Below are positions 17,429-26,653 of a DNA stretch of 64,000 nucleotides, piece after piece. Under the pieces are notes generated by a model. It worked only from the letters and a program-made list of their open reading frames with translations. It ran no database searches and was not told the origin of the DNA. Source of the DNA: Alteribacter keqinensis (GTDB lineage Bacteria > Bacillota > Bacilli > Bacillales > Salisediminibacteriaceae). A program made the position numbers and the translations under genes. Numbering within the stretch: position 1 is the first letter of the stretch; every line of letters begins with the position of its first letter. The DNA lies in assembly GCF_003710255.1 (NCBI RefSeq), contig NZ_RHIB01000001.1, positions 2,108,001 to 2,172,000 on the forward strand, written 5' to 3'.

Positions 17429-17458
17429 ATTGATTGGAGCGAAATGAGCGCAAATCAA
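17429..17458. repeat. Solo-end remnant of a type I element
   Basis: The sequence TTGATTGGAGCGAA is joined directly to ATGAGCGCAAATCAA, i.e. the two ends of the element at 26470-26583 with its whole interior absent. 30 bases. Confidence 0.6.
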
Positions 17459-17515
17459 AACATACCTGTTACAGAGCCGATCTTTAAAGAAAATGGACCT
17501 TTTCAATGCCCTCAC

Positions 17516-17564
17516 CCTCAGCATGAGGATGCTCACCGCCACCCCCGCGGAAAGCGAAGGGCAT
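17516..17564. repeat. Core fragment of the interspersed element
   Basis: ATGCCCT / AGGGCAT ends around GCTCACCGCC ACCCCCGCGG AAAGCGAA-type core, in reverse orientation to the copy at 19487. The remainder of the 17180-17621 gap holds no gene. Confidence 0.6.
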
Positions 17565-17621
17565 GGAGGCAGATCCACATCCCCATTCACAGCAATATGG
17601 CTTAATATCATCCCTAATAAG

Positions 17622-17651
17622 AAAAGCCACCCTCAAAGAGAGTGACTTTTT
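17622..17651 (-). terminator. Terminator of infC-rpmI-rplT
   Basis: Minus strand AAAAGTCACTCTC tt GAGGGTGGCTTTT stem with T-rich tail, 27 bases past the rplT stop. Confidence 0.8.
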
Positions 17652-17677
17652 GTTTTAAGTTTAAGCTTCATAACCAA

Positions 17678-18034
17678 TTACTTAAGGTTAGCTTTTGCTT
17701 TTTCAGCAAGAGCCGCGAAGCCCTGCTCGTCGTTTACAGCAATGTCAGCAAGCATTTTACGGTTCATTTCGATACCAGCCTGCTTAAGACCGTGCATGAA
17801 ACGGTTGTAAGAAAGACCGTTAATGCGAGCCGCAGCATTGATACGTGTGATCCATAGCTTACGGAAATCACGCTTCTTCTGTTTGCGGTCACGGTAAGCA
17901 TATTGTAAGGACTTCATTACTTGTCCTTGTGCTGATTTAAATAAACGGTGTTTGGAACCGTGGTAACCTTTAGCTAGCTTTAAAACTTTTTTACGACGAC
18001 GACGTGCTACATATCCGCCTTTTACTCGAGCCAT
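17678..18034 (-). CDS. rplT: 50S ribosomal protein L20
   Basis: 118-residue 23S rRNA-binding protein needed early in 50S assembly; in Bacillus it also represses its own operon by binding the leader mRNA. The long basic N-terminal extension ([19 protein letters not shown]) and globular C-terminus are typical. Third gene of infC-rpmI-rplT. Confidence 0.98.
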   Translation of the reverse strand: MARVKGGYVARRRRKKVLKLAKGYHGSKHRLFKSAQGQVMKSLQYAYRDRKQKKRDFRKLWITRINAAARINGLSYNRFMHGLKQAGIEMNRKMLADIAVNDEQGFAALAEKAKANLK

Positions 18035-18128
18035 CGTAATCCCTCCTCAATAAATAATTCTATACAATACGATCAATTAATGTTGAAACAATCACAGGCA
18101 TCAGCCTGTTAACGGCCTGGTGCCGTTA

Positions 18129-18323
18129 TTATCTTGGCAGCATTGCGTCGATACGCTTCTGGTCACCTTTGGAAACCATTGAAGCTTTACGAAGCTTGCG
18201 CTTTTGTTTAGTTGATTTGTTAGCAGCAAGGTGGCTAGTGTAGCCTTGGGAACGCTTCAACTTGCCAGTTCCCGTTCTCTTGAAACGTTTTGCTGCGCCT
18301 CTGTGTGTTTTCATTTTAGGCAT
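18129..18323 (-). CDS. rpmI: 50S ribosomal protein L35
   Basis: 64-residue basic protein of the large subunit, beginning [18 protein letters not shown] as in all L35. ATG 18323 has GGAGG eight bases upstream; an upstream in-frame ATG at 18329 lies too close to it. Second gene of the operon. Confidence 0.97.
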   Translation of the reverse strand: MPKMKTHRGAAKRFKRTGTGKLKRSQGYTSHLAANKSTKQKRKLRKASMVSKGDQKRIDAMLPR

Positions 18324-18441
18324 TTGCAAGTCCTCCCTGTTAAGAAAGATTAGTTGTTGTTTGTTGTCGTTGCAGGTGATTACCGGTTGTACCCGGCAGA
18401 ATAAATATGGTCGTTGTATTGTTGTCTGTCTCTATTTAAGT

Positions 18442-18957
18442 TTACTTTTCGTTAGTCGGCGCAAGCACTAAGAACATGCTGCGGCCTTCCATCTTCGGCT
18501 TAGACTCGATGGTAGCAATGTCTTTACATTCTTCAGCAAGCTGCTCAAGCACTTTTTTACCGAGTTCAGAGTGAGTAATCGCACGTCCGCGGAAACGGAT
18601 CGCAGCTTTTACTTTGTCACCTTTGCTCAGGAACTTGCGGGCATTACGTAACTTCGTGTTGAAGTCATGCTCCTCAATGTTCGGGCTTAAGCGAACTTCT
18701 TTTAAGTTCACGATTTTTTGGTTTTTCCGAGCTTCTTTTTCTTTTTTCTGCTGCTCGTAACGGAACTTACCATAATCCATGATGCGGCATACCGGCGGTT
18801 TTGCGTTCGGTGCAACCATAACAAGGTCAAGGTTAGCGTTTTGGGCCATTTCCAACGCTTCACTCTTGGGTTTTACACCAATCTGATCACCGTTCGCTCC
18901 TACCAGTCGTACTTCACGAGCACGAATAGATTCGTTAATGAACATATCCTTACTAAT
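18442..18957 (-). CDS. infC: Translation initiation factor IF-3 (AUU start)
   Basis: Binds the 30S subunit, blocks premature 50S joining and proofreads the start codon. N-domain and C-domain are joined by the [13 protein letters not shown] helix; 171 residues. The frame continues upstream of the first ATG (18945) as I-S-K-D, matching the MSKD start of B. subtilis IF-3. The ATT at 18957-18955 has GGAGG nine bases upstream, so I call the rare AUU as the start. AUU initiation makes infC translation sensitive to IF-3 itself. The internal ATG lacks a ribosome-binding site. Confidence 0.95.
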   Translation of the reverse strand: MSKDMFINESIRAREVRLVGANGDQIGVKPKSEALEMAQNANLDLVMVAPNAKPPVCRIMDYGKFRYEQQKKEKEARKNQKIVNLKEVRLSPNIEEHDFNTKLRNARKFLSKGDKVKAAIRFRGRAITHSELGKKVLEQLAEECKDIATIESKPKMEGRSMFLVLAPTNEK

Positions 18958-19078
18958 ATTGAGCCACCTCCAAATTGATCCGGATCAAAGCAAGACTTGC
19001 TACAGCACCGTTATGCTTCCCGCTTAAGCTTATGGGAACCCACAAAGGCAGTGTAAGCAAAGCTTTATTATCTCTGCA

Positions 19079-19115
19079 CAAAAAAGGTGCGAGCGCATAA
19101 AATCGCCCACACCTC
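19079..19115 (-). promoter_or_regulatory. Leader attenuator of infC-rpmI-rplT (L20 leader type)
   Basis: Minus-strand stem AGGTGTGGGCG ... CGCTCGCACCT (G-U pairs tolerated) followed by TTTTTT, about 120 bases ahead of infC. In B. subtilis this operon's leader terminates transcription when L20 is in excess; position and form fit that model. The flanking leader spans about 18958-19210. Confidence 0.7.
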
Positions 19116-19216
19116 TACTGGTTATGTTTAATCAGTGATAACCTGTCAACTTGTGTCAATCAGGTGAGAAGCGGGCGCTTCTGCTTGCTTTGTGTCCATA
19201 TTTTGTTCACTAAAAT

Positions 19217-19246
19217 AGAATAGCACATCCAAAAACGAAATGTCAA
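19217..19246 (-). promoter_or_regulatory. SigA promoter of infC-rpmI-rplT
   Basis: Minus-strand -35 TTGACA (19246-19241, perfect), 18-base spacer, -10 TATTCT (19222-19217). Confidence 0.75.
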
Positions 19247-19338
19247 CAGATGTTTTCTTTTCTTATTTTCCAAGCATAGCAATCATAACGCAGCCCGGTG
19301 GAAAAAGCAAATGTCTGTCCGTTAAAGGCAGTTCTCCT

Positions 19339-19440
19339 GAAGTGGGAGAATGATGTTGGATTAAGGGCGAATAACTCGAGATTCAGGGTGAATAGTAAGT
19401 CCAATAAGTGTTAAATCCAGTGGAAGAAGTGTAAACCCCA
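19339..19440. repeat. Degenerate tandem array, about five 19-21 bp units
   Basis: Clear units at 19359 (GATTAAGGGCGAATA...) and 19380 (GATTCAGGGTGAATA...), then more diverged units at 19401 and 19420, and probably one at 19339. Same style as the arrays at 137 and 5701. Confidence 0.55.
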
Positions 19441-19486
19441 TAGCCGTCAAGTTAAGCGATTCAAGAATTTGAAGCAGAAGAAGTCA

Positions 19487-19610
19487 GGATGCAGCCGGAA
19501 TGCCCTTCGCTTTCCGCGGGGGCGCCGGTGAGCCTCCGGGTGCTCCGCACCCCGGGATCTCACCTTGCCACCTGCTCCCGCAGGAGTCTCGAACATTCCG
19601 GCTACATCCT
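19487..19610. repeat. Interspersed modular element, AGGATG-end subtype
   Basis: Ends AGGATGCAGCCGGAATG and CATTCCGGCTACATCCT form a 16/17 inverted repeat. The interior holds CTTCGCTTTCCGCGGGGGCG, GGTGAGCCTCC and CTCCCGCAGGAGTCTCG. The fragment at 32371-32452 ends in the same way. Confidence 0.8.
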
Positions 19611-19674
19611 CTTTTACATTCTTATTTGAGTGCTTTTAAACATGAAGCAGCTTACAGGTTTCTAAATGCGGCTA

Positions 19675-19701
19675 TCCTCCTTTTACAAAGTAAAAGGAGG
19701 A
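19675..19701 (+). promoter_or_regulatory. Hairpin masking the transposase ribosome-binding site
   Basis: Perfect 12-bp inverted repeat TCCTCCTTTTAC aaa GTAAAAGGAGGA. The right arm contains the AAAGGAGG used by the transposase start at 19708, so read-through transcripts would have a hidden ribosome-binding site, a known insertion-sequence safeguard. Confidence 0.6.
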
Positions 19702-19707
19702 ATTTTT

Positions 19708-20680
19708 ATGGGGAATACTAAACTCCACGAAACCACAAAAGCCCTCCGTTGCACCTTTCCTAAGCATTCTCTTAACCGAATTGCCAAAGAGAACAAGTTC
19801 ATTGTAAGAAAGAGGAACCTGGAGGTATTACCTTTTTACTGCTCTGTGTAAGCAACCAAGTTTCTGTCGGTAACGATACACTTAATGACCTATGCGAAAA
19901 GTTATCGAAAGAAGGTGTCCGTATATCACCTCATGGTCTTAATGAACGATTCAGCAAGCATGCAGTAAGCTTCCTTCGGCAGATCTTTTTATACTTATTA
20001 AACAGTGTAAAATTTGAAACTCAAGCTATTCACACCTGCTTTTTTTCGCGCATTCGCATCCTTGACTCCACTTCTTTTGCATTACTTCGTTCTTATTCTT
20101 CTTATCGTGGATCAACGAAATCTGGTGTAAAGATACAGTTGGAGTATGACATTCTTTCAGGAGAAATATTGTTAATTGAAGTGCAGGAAGGAAGGTGGAG
20201 TGATGTAGCTTTTTCGAAAGAGACAACAGGAACTATTAAAGAAAAGGCCCTCTTGGTTCGTGATTTAGGCAACCACGCGATAGATATCTTCAGTGATATA
20301 CTGACGAAGAACGCATATTTCTTATCACGCTTAAAAACAAATATCAACGTTTACAGAATATGGGAAAATGCTTTTGAACCGGTAAACCTTGAAGAAGAGA
20401 CAAACCATTTGATGCCTGGAGAATCACTTCAATTAAATGATGTTTACTTTAAGATATAAGAAGTATCAACACATCCCCCGTTTAATTACCTTTCGCCTTA
20501 CTGAAGATCAGAAGTTTAAAAGGGAGGATAAGCAGCTTAGAGACACAAAAAAGAAAGGCACGACTCCCTCAAGTCGCACCCTCAATGAAAACCATAATAC
20601 CCTTGTCACCAAAAGAACTGTTTCAAATACTTACATCTCCACATAAGCTAACAAACTTTTTTTCAATACCTTGAAGGTCT
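19708..20680 (+). pseudogene. IS4-family transposase remnant, frameshifted
   Basis: Starts MGNTKLHETTKALR with a good ribosome-binding site. It shifts frame near 19835, then stays open to 20459 and shifts again into a frame with ITFRLTEDQK ... KKKGTTPSSRTL (to about 20646), with further drift after. The DDE-type residues LDSTSF and LLVRDLG are present; the C-terminal Glu region is lost. Inactive. I could not define terminal inverted repeats. Confidence 0.8.
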
Positions 20681-20820
20681 TCGAAGATGATGCAGAAAAT
20701 GTAAAAAGAAGAAACAGGACATACCGTTTATAGTCTTAAAAAACACGATAAATAAGGGAGAGGGAACAGAACTATTAAGGTTTAAGAAAGGTTTTGTAAT
20801 GATCAGTTTTATCAAAAAAG

Positions 20821-21020
20821 GAAGTGGAGCGAAAGGCGGCGACTCCAGCGACGAGCGTTTACATCACGAATAATCATCGAGTTGCTTCGACGCAGATACT
20901 TCGAAGCATACGCTAGTAGAGGAAGAAGCAGGAAAAACCCAACCGACGACCCCGCAGGGCGCTCTTTCCTGAGGAGGCTGAAGCGATGCCCGCGGAAAGC
21001 GTCCGCCTGTAGCGGAATTT
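20821..21020. repeat. Interspersed modular element, type I long form, reverse orientation
   Basis: Contains GGAGCGAAAGGCGGCGACTCC at the left, the CGAGTTGCTTCGACGC module (20878, reverse of the one at 4287), GACCCCGCAGGGCG, GAGGAGGCTGAAGCG and GCCCGCGGAAAGCGTCCGCC, ending TAGCGGAATT. The terminal GTTGATT/AATCAAC bases are eroded. Confidence 0.75.
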
Positions 21021-21147
21021 ATTTAAGTTCAAAAAATCTTCCAAAAAGAAGCTTCTTTGTCATGTCTAAATTACCAGAGGAAAGTAAGTTTCTAAGTTCT
21101 GCTTAACTTGACGGCTATGGGGCAAACCCCCTCTCCCATCACCACCG

Positions 21148-21179
21148 AAAAAAAACCAGAAGGGATCTTCTCCCTTCTG
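21148..21179 (-). terminator. Terminator of thrS
   Basis: Minus strand CAGAAGGGA gaaga TCCCTTCTG stem followed by eight T, 13 bases beyond the stop codon. Confidence 0.88.
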
Positions 21180-21191
21180 AGCCTGAATACC

Positions 21192-23135
21192 TTAACGGCG
21201 TTCTCGAATATCCTGTTGAATTTGATCAACGAACTCGTCGAGGCCGACAACTTGTGTTTCCTTTTGTCCGTAGCGGCGTACGTTTACACTGCCCGACTCG
21301 ATCTCTTTATCCCCAAGAACGAGGAGGTACGGAATTTTTTGCATCTGTGCTTCACGGATTTTATAGCCGAGCTTTTCGTTCCGGCCGTCCACGTGTACGC
21401 GGGCTCCGGCTTCACGAAGCTTGTCTTCCACTTTGCGGACGTATTCGTCGTGAACGTCACTTACACCTATCAGCTGAACCTGTACCGGTGAAAGCCATAC
21501 CGGAAGGGCACCTTTGTACTCTTCAAGAAGGAATGCCACAAACCGTTCCATGGTAGATACAACACCACGGTGGATAACAACCGGGCGATGCTCGTTTCCA
21601 TCGTCCCCTACGTAAGTGAGGTCAAAGCGTTCCGGCAGGTGGAAGTCGAGCTGAACAGTTGAGAGTGTCTCGTCTTTTCCAAGCGCTGTCTTCACCTGTA
21701 CGTCAAGCTTCGGACCGTAGAAAGCCGCTTCTCCTTCGGCTTCCACGTACTCTACTTTCATATCGTCCATGGCTTCTTTTAAGAGTGCCTGTGCTTTTTC
21801 CCACATTTCATCGTTGTCTACATACTTCTCAGTATCTGCCGGATCGCGGTAGGAGAGGCGGAAGTAGTAGTTGTCGATGCCAAAGTCACGGTAAACGTTC
21901 TGAATGAGTTCCACTACACGGATGAACTCTTCTTTCATTTGATCGGGACGGCAGAAGATGTGAGCATCGTTGAGTGTCATGGCACGAACACGCTGAAGCC
22001 CCGCAAGAGCACCACTCATTTCGTGACGGTGCATTGTACCAAGCTCAGCGATACGTACCGGTAAATTGCGGTAGCTGTACTTCTGATGCTTGTAAACCAT
22101 CATATGGTGAGGACAGTTCATCGGACGAAGAACGAGCTCTTCGTTATCCATCTTCATGGAAGGGAACATGTCATCCTGATAGTGATCCCAATGACCGGAT
22201 GTTTTGTAAAGCTCGGAGCTTCCTAATACCGGCGTATACACGTGATCGTAGCCAAGCTTTTCTTCAAGATCAACGATGTAGCGCTCTACAGTGCGGCGGA
22301 TTGTTGCTCCTTTTGGAAGCCAGAGTGGAAGTCCCTGACCTACTTTTTGGTTTACTGTAAAGATTCCAAGTTCTTTACCCAGCTTACGGTGATCACGCTC
22401 TTTTGCTTCTTCAAGCATCTTCAGGTGCTCATCAAGCTGCCCCTGTTTTTCAAACGCAGTTCCGTAAATACGCTGAAGCATTTTGTTTTTACTGTCCCCG
22501 CGCCAGTAAGCACCGTTGATTGTCATAAGCTTGAATTTCTTGATTTTCCCGGTAGACGGAAGGTGAACGCCCCGGCAAAGGTCAAAGAATTCTCCCTGCT
22601 CATAGATGCTGATTTTTTCCCCTTCAGGAATATCCTTAAGTAGCTCAAGCTTCAGGTCGTCACCGATTTCTTCGTAGCGGCGGACCGCTTCTTCACGGCT
22701 GACTTCCTTACGCTCGATAGCAAGGTTTTCGTCTGCAATACGCTTCATTTCCTTTTCGATCTTCGGAAGATCTTCCGGAGTCAGTGTGTGCTCCATATCG
22801 ATGTCGTAGTAAAAACCGCCTTCAATGACTGGCCCTACTCCCAGTTTTACATTGTCAAACAGGCGCTTTACTGCCTGTGCAAGAAGGTGTGCTGAACTGT
22901 GACGGAGTATTTCCAGACCGTCGTCACTGTCGAGTGTCACAATTTCAATATTTCCGGACTGGGTAATCGGGGCTTTTAGGTCGATCGGACTGCCGTCGAG
23001 TTTTCCCGCCACAGCTTTTTTCTTAAGCCCCGGGCTGATGGAAGCAGCTACATCTTCTGTTGTCGTCCCTTGTGGAAACTCCTTCTCTTTTCCATCCGGA
23101 AACGCCAGTACAATTGCTTGGTTAACTTCTGCCAT
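21192..23135 (-). CDS. thrS: Threonine--tRNA ligase
   Basis: Class II synthetase charging tRNA-Thr. 647 residues in the usual order: TGS domain (1-65), editing domain with [10 protein letters not shown] (HxxxH) and CRGVH, catalytic core with motif 2 around [12 protein letters not shown]-type sequence and motif 3 in the GxxxTMERFVA region, and a C-terminal anticodon-binding domain. ATG 23135 follows AAAGGAG. Controlled by the Thr T-box at 23166-23446. Confidence 0.97.
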   Translation of the reverse strand: MAEVNQAIVLAFPDGKEKEFPQGTTTEDVAASISPGLKKKAVAGKLDGSPIDLKAPITQSGNIEIVTLDSDDGLEILRHSSAHLLAQAVKRLFDNVKLGVGPVIEGGFYYDIDMEHTLTPEDLPKIEKEMKRIADENLAIERKEVSREEAVRRYEEIGDDLKLELLKDIPEGEKISIYEQGEFFDLCRGVHLPSTGKIKKFKLMTINGAYWRGDSKNKMLQRIYGTAFEKQGQLDEHLKMLEEAKERDHRKLGKELGIFTVNQKVGQGLPLWLPKGATIRRTVERYIVDLEEKLGYDHVYTPVLGSSELYKTSGHWDHYQDDMFPSMKMDNEELVLRPMNCPHHMMVYKHQKYSYRNLPVRIAELGTMHRHEMSGALAGLQRVRAMTLNDAHIFCRPDQMKEEFIRVVELIQNVYRDFGIDNYYFRLSYRDPADTEKYVDNDEMWEKAQALLKEAMDDMKVEYVEAEGEAAFYGPKLDVQVKTALGKDETLSTVQLDFHLPERFDLTYVGDDGNEHRPVVIHRGVVSTMERFVAFLLEEYKGALPVWLSPVQVQLIGVSDVHDEYVRKVEDKLREAGARVHVDGRNEKLGYKIREAQMQKIPYLLVLGDKEIESGSVNVRRYGQKETQVVGLDEFVDQIQQDIRERR

Positions 23136-23165
23136 GGTGTGTCACTCCTTTAGTTTTAGAAATAC

Positions 23166-23446
23166 AAAAAACACCCGTCCCAATAAAGGGACGAGTGCTG
23201 TCATTTATATACCCGTGGTTCCACCCTGATTCCTGAAAGCACACTTCACGCTTTCAGCTTCATTTTATCGGTAACGGGGTGGCCGTCAATAGTTAATAGG
23301 TGTATACCGTTCCCTATTGAAGTTCAGAGGTGGTAACCCTGTTTTTCAACACCCTGGAAGCTTTCAGCCGGTGACTTCCTTCTCTTATGAGCTGTAAAAA
23401 CGGATCGTGTCCTCATCGTAACTTTTGTTTTTCGTAAGTCCTTATG
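23166..23446 (-). promoter_or_regulatory. T-box leader of thrS (Thr)
   Basis: Minus strand carries the T-box motif GGGTGGAACCACGGG (plus 23212-23226) and a terminator stem CACTCGTCCC / GGGACGGGTG with TTTTTT. An ACC triplet followed by A (plus 23332-23334) is a suitable Thr specifier. Confidence 0.9.
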
Positions 23447-23452
23447 TTACGT

Positions 23453-23481
23453 ATTATAATCACCCGTCATCCGAAATGCAA
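23453..23481 (-). promoter_or_regulatory. SigA promoter of thrS
   Basis: Minus-strand -35 TTGCAT (23481-23476), 17-base spacer, perfect -10 TATAAT (23458-23453). Confidence 0.8.
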
Positions 23482-23526
23482 CAGCAGATTATGAGGTTTT
23501 ATCATCTTATCCACGATTGTCCGTTT

Positions 23527-24387
23527 TCATTCATGTTCCGGGTACGGCTCCTCACAAATACAGATTCTTTCCTGAAAAATAGCGAGCAGTGTGCGGAGAA
23601 TATTTGCCTGGCCTTCGTCAGAATAAAGATACACACGTTCAGGGGCCATACTCACAAGAGGACTGATGATCCGCTCTGAAACAGGAAGTGATCCGTCAAA
23701 CGCAACCTCATCGTCCAGCATCCTCAATATATGGGGCAGTGTAAAGCGCTCTCCGTCTGTATCATACATGGACACAGGGGTATCGTTGAGTACCACGTGA
23801 ACCTCTGAATACAGCGGTGGCTTTTGGACAAGATACTGTCTGCAGGATTCGACCATCAGCTGATAGTCCTGCTCCATCTTATACTCGTCAATCGCAATTT
23901 CCACAGCTTCTGTTAAGTCCTTTTTCATATTCCGAAGTCTGAATTGAAGGAAGGACTCAAAAGAAAAGCTTTCCGTCTCTTCAATCATGCCCCGAAACAG
24001 GAGATAAAGCTCTCGTTGAAGCTCGTTCATTCCAAAGTCCAGATGAAGATCCTCATGCTCACCACTAATGATTTCCCTTGTCAGAGCAACAATATCTTCA
24101 ACTTCTTCCGTTCCCTGAAAATAAAACCGGTCCCGAACGACCGTTTCAAGCCAGGAAGTTAGATAATGCTTCAGTGTGAAATTCGTCATTACTGCACTGA
24201 CCGTGGAAAAGGCAAGTGACAGCCTCTCCTCATTATGGTTGTGAAATGTAATGGACACGCAGGTATCATCATCATTTTTAGAAAGTGAAATATCTTCATT
24301 CAACTTATCGAAAGTACATAGTGACGTTGTCAATTGCTCGTGACAATTCCGGCATTGCTGACTAACTTCAAACTCGATCGTTACCAA
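23527..24387 (-). CDS. ytxC: Sporulation protein YtxC
   Basis: 286-residue protein of the YtxC-like family, known from endospore formers and annotated as sporulation-related; molecular function unknown. LRNMKKDLTEAVEIAIDEYKMEQDY and the ERVYLYSDEGQANILRTL C-terminal stretch resemble the family. Position beside thrS matches B. subtilis. The start is probably TTG 24387, six bases after GGAGGGG; no ATG is available in this part. Confidence 0.8.
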   Translation of the reverse strand: MVTIEFEVSQQCRNCHEQLTTSLCTFDKLNEDISLSKNDDDTCVSITFHNHNEERLSLAFSTVSAVMTNFTLKHYLTSWLETVVRDRFYFQGTEEVEDIVALTREIISGEHEDLHLDFGMNELQRELYLLFRGMIEETESFSFESFLQFRLRNMKKDLTEAVEIAIDEYKMEQDYQLMVESCRQYLVQKPPLYSEVHVVLNDTPVSMYDTDGERFTLPHILRMLDDEVAFDGSLPVSERIISPLVSMAPERVYLYSDEGQANILRTLLAIFQERICICEEPYPEHE

Positions 24388-24535
24388 CGGCAGCCCCTCC
24401 CAAACGTGCAATTGAGTTGAGGGTCTTGGGCGTTTACCTGCTATGCTTCTTCAACTCTTTGCAAACATCTAGTACATATATATGGGGCTGTCCTCATTTT
24501 ATGTTTACCTGTTTTGACTTTTGTCCGTTTATTGC

Positions 24536-26230
24536 TTACAGCTTCGTATCATCCACGCTGTTCAGGTACGCTTCTATGTCACCAATGACTGCATTTACTG
24601 TGCCGTCCTCAAACGGGGAAAGTAAACCGGCTTCGTTTACAAGGGAAGTAAAGGACTGACTTCCTCCGGCCTTACATAAGGATAAATAATCATTCCATGC
24701 ACGATCCCAGTCGTTTTTCATGTTTTTCCAAAACTGAAACGCACAAATTTGAGCAAGTGTATAGTCGATATAATAAAACGGCCCCTGAAAAATATGCCCC
24801 TGGCGCTGCCAGTAGCCGCCGTTCTCTAAATAGCTGTTATCCCCGTAATCACGGTGAGGAAGGTATTTCTGTTCAATCCTACGCCAGGCTTCCTTTCGTT
24901 CCTTCGGCGTCGCCTCAGGGTTTTCATAAACAAAATGCTGAAATTCATCAACCGTCACACCGTATGGGATAAATAACAGACCGGATGACAAATGTTCAAA
25001 TTTGTACTTCTCTACGTCCTCTTTGAAGAACGACTCCATCCATGGCCAGGTGAAAAATTCCATGCTCATGGAATGAATTTCTGCTGCTTCCATTGTCGGA
25101 AAATTGTATTCCGGTACAGAATAATGCCGGCTTTCAAACCCCTGAAACGCATGTCCTGCCTCATGTGTAAGAACATCAATGTCTCCTGAAGTGCCGTTAA
25201 AATTGGCAAAGATAAACGGTGCCTGATATTCACTCAGGTATGCACAATATCCTCCGCCCTGCTTCCCTTTTTTACTGAGGAGATCCATCAGATCATTTTC
25301 CTGCATAAAATGGTAAAATTCCTTCGTCTCAGGAGATAATTGCGCGTACATTTTCTCACCATTCGCAATGATCCATTCAGCGTCTCCTTTTGGTGTTGCG
25401 TTTCCGGATTTAAAACTAAACGGTTCATCATAATACTTGAGTGTGTCAACACCAATCCGGTTTTGCTGCCGTTCTCTTAACTTCACAGCAAGAGGTACAA
25501 TGTGTTCAGCTACCTGATCGCGGAACCTGGCAACCATGTTCTTGTCGTAATCGGTCCGGCTCATTCTTGCATAACCAAGCTCCACAAAGTTCTCGAAGCC
25601 CAGCTTCTTTGCAATCTTCGTTCTCACTTTTACAAGTTCATCATAAATACGGTCAAAGTTTTCTTCGTTCTCACTCATAAATCCGTAGCGCGCTTTTGCA
25701 GCAGCCTCTCTCACTTTGCGGTCCGTGTTCATTTCAAAAGGAGTAAGCTGGGACAGCGTTCGCTCTTCCCCTTCAAAGTCAATTTTAGCTGATGCAATAA
25801 TCTGATTGTACTCTGTAATAAGCTTATTCTCTTTTTGCAAGTCTTCAATAACCGCTTCATCAAACGTTTTTAATGACATTTCAGCCAGCCGGAAAAGCTG
25901 CTTTCCCCACTTCTTTTCGAGACCGCTTCTGAATTTCGCATTCACAAGTTCCCGGTATACGTTGGTCGAATAGCCCTGAAGGACAGGGGAAATTTCATCT
26001 ATGTAGTCTTGTTCCTTTTTATAAAATTCATCGTTCGTATCAATAGAGTGACGAATGTACACAAGAGAACATTGAGTGTCCACCTCACTCCGGAGCTTGT
26101 TAATGGCTGCCAGCGACTCACTCTGTTCTTCAAAGCTTGATGATTCCTTAAAAGATTTCAACAGTTGTTCAAATTGCTGCTCTACTTTTTTTACATCAGG
26201 GCGAGTATACGTCATATCATTAAATTTCAT
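24536..26230 (-). CDS. M3 family oligoendopeptidase
   Basis: Zinc metallopeptidase of the thimet/PepF group, 564 residues, acting on short peptides in the cytosol. The HEAGH zinc motif (LTHEAGHAFQGFES) with the third ligand Glu in EAAEIHSMSMEFF is intact. The N-terminal helical channel-wall domain spans about 1-330. The size and sequence resemble the M3 subgroup distinct from PepF. ATG 26230 with an AAGGAT-type site. Stands alone between ytxC and mqnC. Confidence 0.88.
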   Translation of the reverse strand: MKFNDMTYTRPDVKKVEQQFEQLLKSFKESSSFEEQSESLAAINKLRSEVDTQCSLVYIRHSIDTNDEFYKKEQDYIDEISPVLQGYSTNVYRELVNAKFRSGLEKKWGKQLFRLAEMSLKTFDEAVIEDLQKENKLITEYNQIIASAKIDFEGEERTLSQLTPFEMNTDRKVREAAAKARYGFMSENEENFDRIYDELVKVRTKIAKKLGFENFVELGYARMSRTDYDKNMVARFRDQVAEHIVPLAVKLRERQQNRIGVDTLKYYDEPFSFKSGNATPKGDAEWIIANGEKMYAQLSPETKEFYHFMQENDLMDLLSKKGKQGGGYCAYLSEYQAPFIFANFNGTSGDIDVLTHEAGHAFQGFESRHYSVPEYNFPTMEAAEIHSMSMEFFTWPWMESFFKEDVEKYKFEHLSSGLLFIPYGVTVDEFQHFVYENPEATPKERKEAWRRIEQKYLPHRDYGDNSYLENGGYWQRQGHIFQGPFYYIDYTLAQICAFQFWKNMKNDWDRAWNDYLSLCKAGGSQSFTSLVNEAGLLSPFEDGTVNAVIGDIEAYLNSVDDTKL

Positions 26231-26362
26231 AAGATCAATCCTTCCCGTTATGGTTGCATACCTTTAACAATTTCGTGATGGGGGGTACTGAATCCTCTAA
26301 TTCTGAAAACGATGTTGGTTCCGGTTTCACACAGACATTACATCAAAGAGGAGGGGACCAAA

Positions 26363-26458
26363 GTGAGAATCCATATTAATAAAGGAAATTTAAAGGATTT
26401 ATTTAGCTTCGGTGAAACAAGCGGAGGTGCAATGGTCTCTGGGTTAAAGAGCTGTTAG
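26363..26458 (+). CDS. Putative 31-residue small protein
   Basis: GTG 26363 with AGGAGG eight bases upstream opens a 31-codon frame: basic N-terminus (MRIHINKGNLKDL), then FSFGETSGGAMVSG and a C-terminal LKSC. It lies on the plus strand between two minus-strand genes, and its stop is 12 bases from a repeat element. No relative recognised. It could be a small peptide gene, the 5' stub of a larger gene cut by the repeat, or chance. Confidence 0.35.
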   Translation: MRIHINKGNLKDLFSFGETSGGAMVSGLKSC

Positions 26459-26469
26459 TTTATTAAAAT

Positions 26470-26600
26470 GTTGATTGGAGCGAATGCGCGACACTCCTGC
26501 GGGAGGAACGGGTGCCGGGGAGACCCCGCAAGTGCGCAGCGCTGAGGATCGAGCCGCCCGCGGTGCAATGAGCGGAAATCAACATCTGAGTTTATAAAGC
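26470..26600. repeat. Interspersed modular element, type I short form, intact ends
   Basis: From GTTGATTGGAGCGAATGCGC to ATGAGCGGAAATCAAC, with a GAGTTTATAAAGCC flank. The core has GACACTCCTGCGGGAGGAAC, GAGACCCCGCAAGTGCGCAG and CGAGCCGCCCGCGGTGC. It lacks the GCGTCGAAGCAACTCG module of the long forms. Confidence 0.82.
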
Positions 26601-26605
26601 CTAAA

Positions 26606-26639
26606 AAACTCCGGAAGCCTGATACGGCTCCCGGAGTTT
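26606..26639 (-). terminator. Terminator of mqnC
   Basis: Minus strand AAACTCCGG gAGCC ... GGCTt CCGGAGTTT stem followed by TTT. 15 bases after the mqnC stop. Confidence 0.82.
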
Positions 26640-26653
26640 AACTGTTTTATTGT

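Noticed and set aside
20821-21106. Protein-coding frames inside the repeat elements (also at 4329, 32062, 56024)
   Set aside because: They arise from GC-rich repeat sequence, differ in frame between copies and lack ribosome-binding sites.
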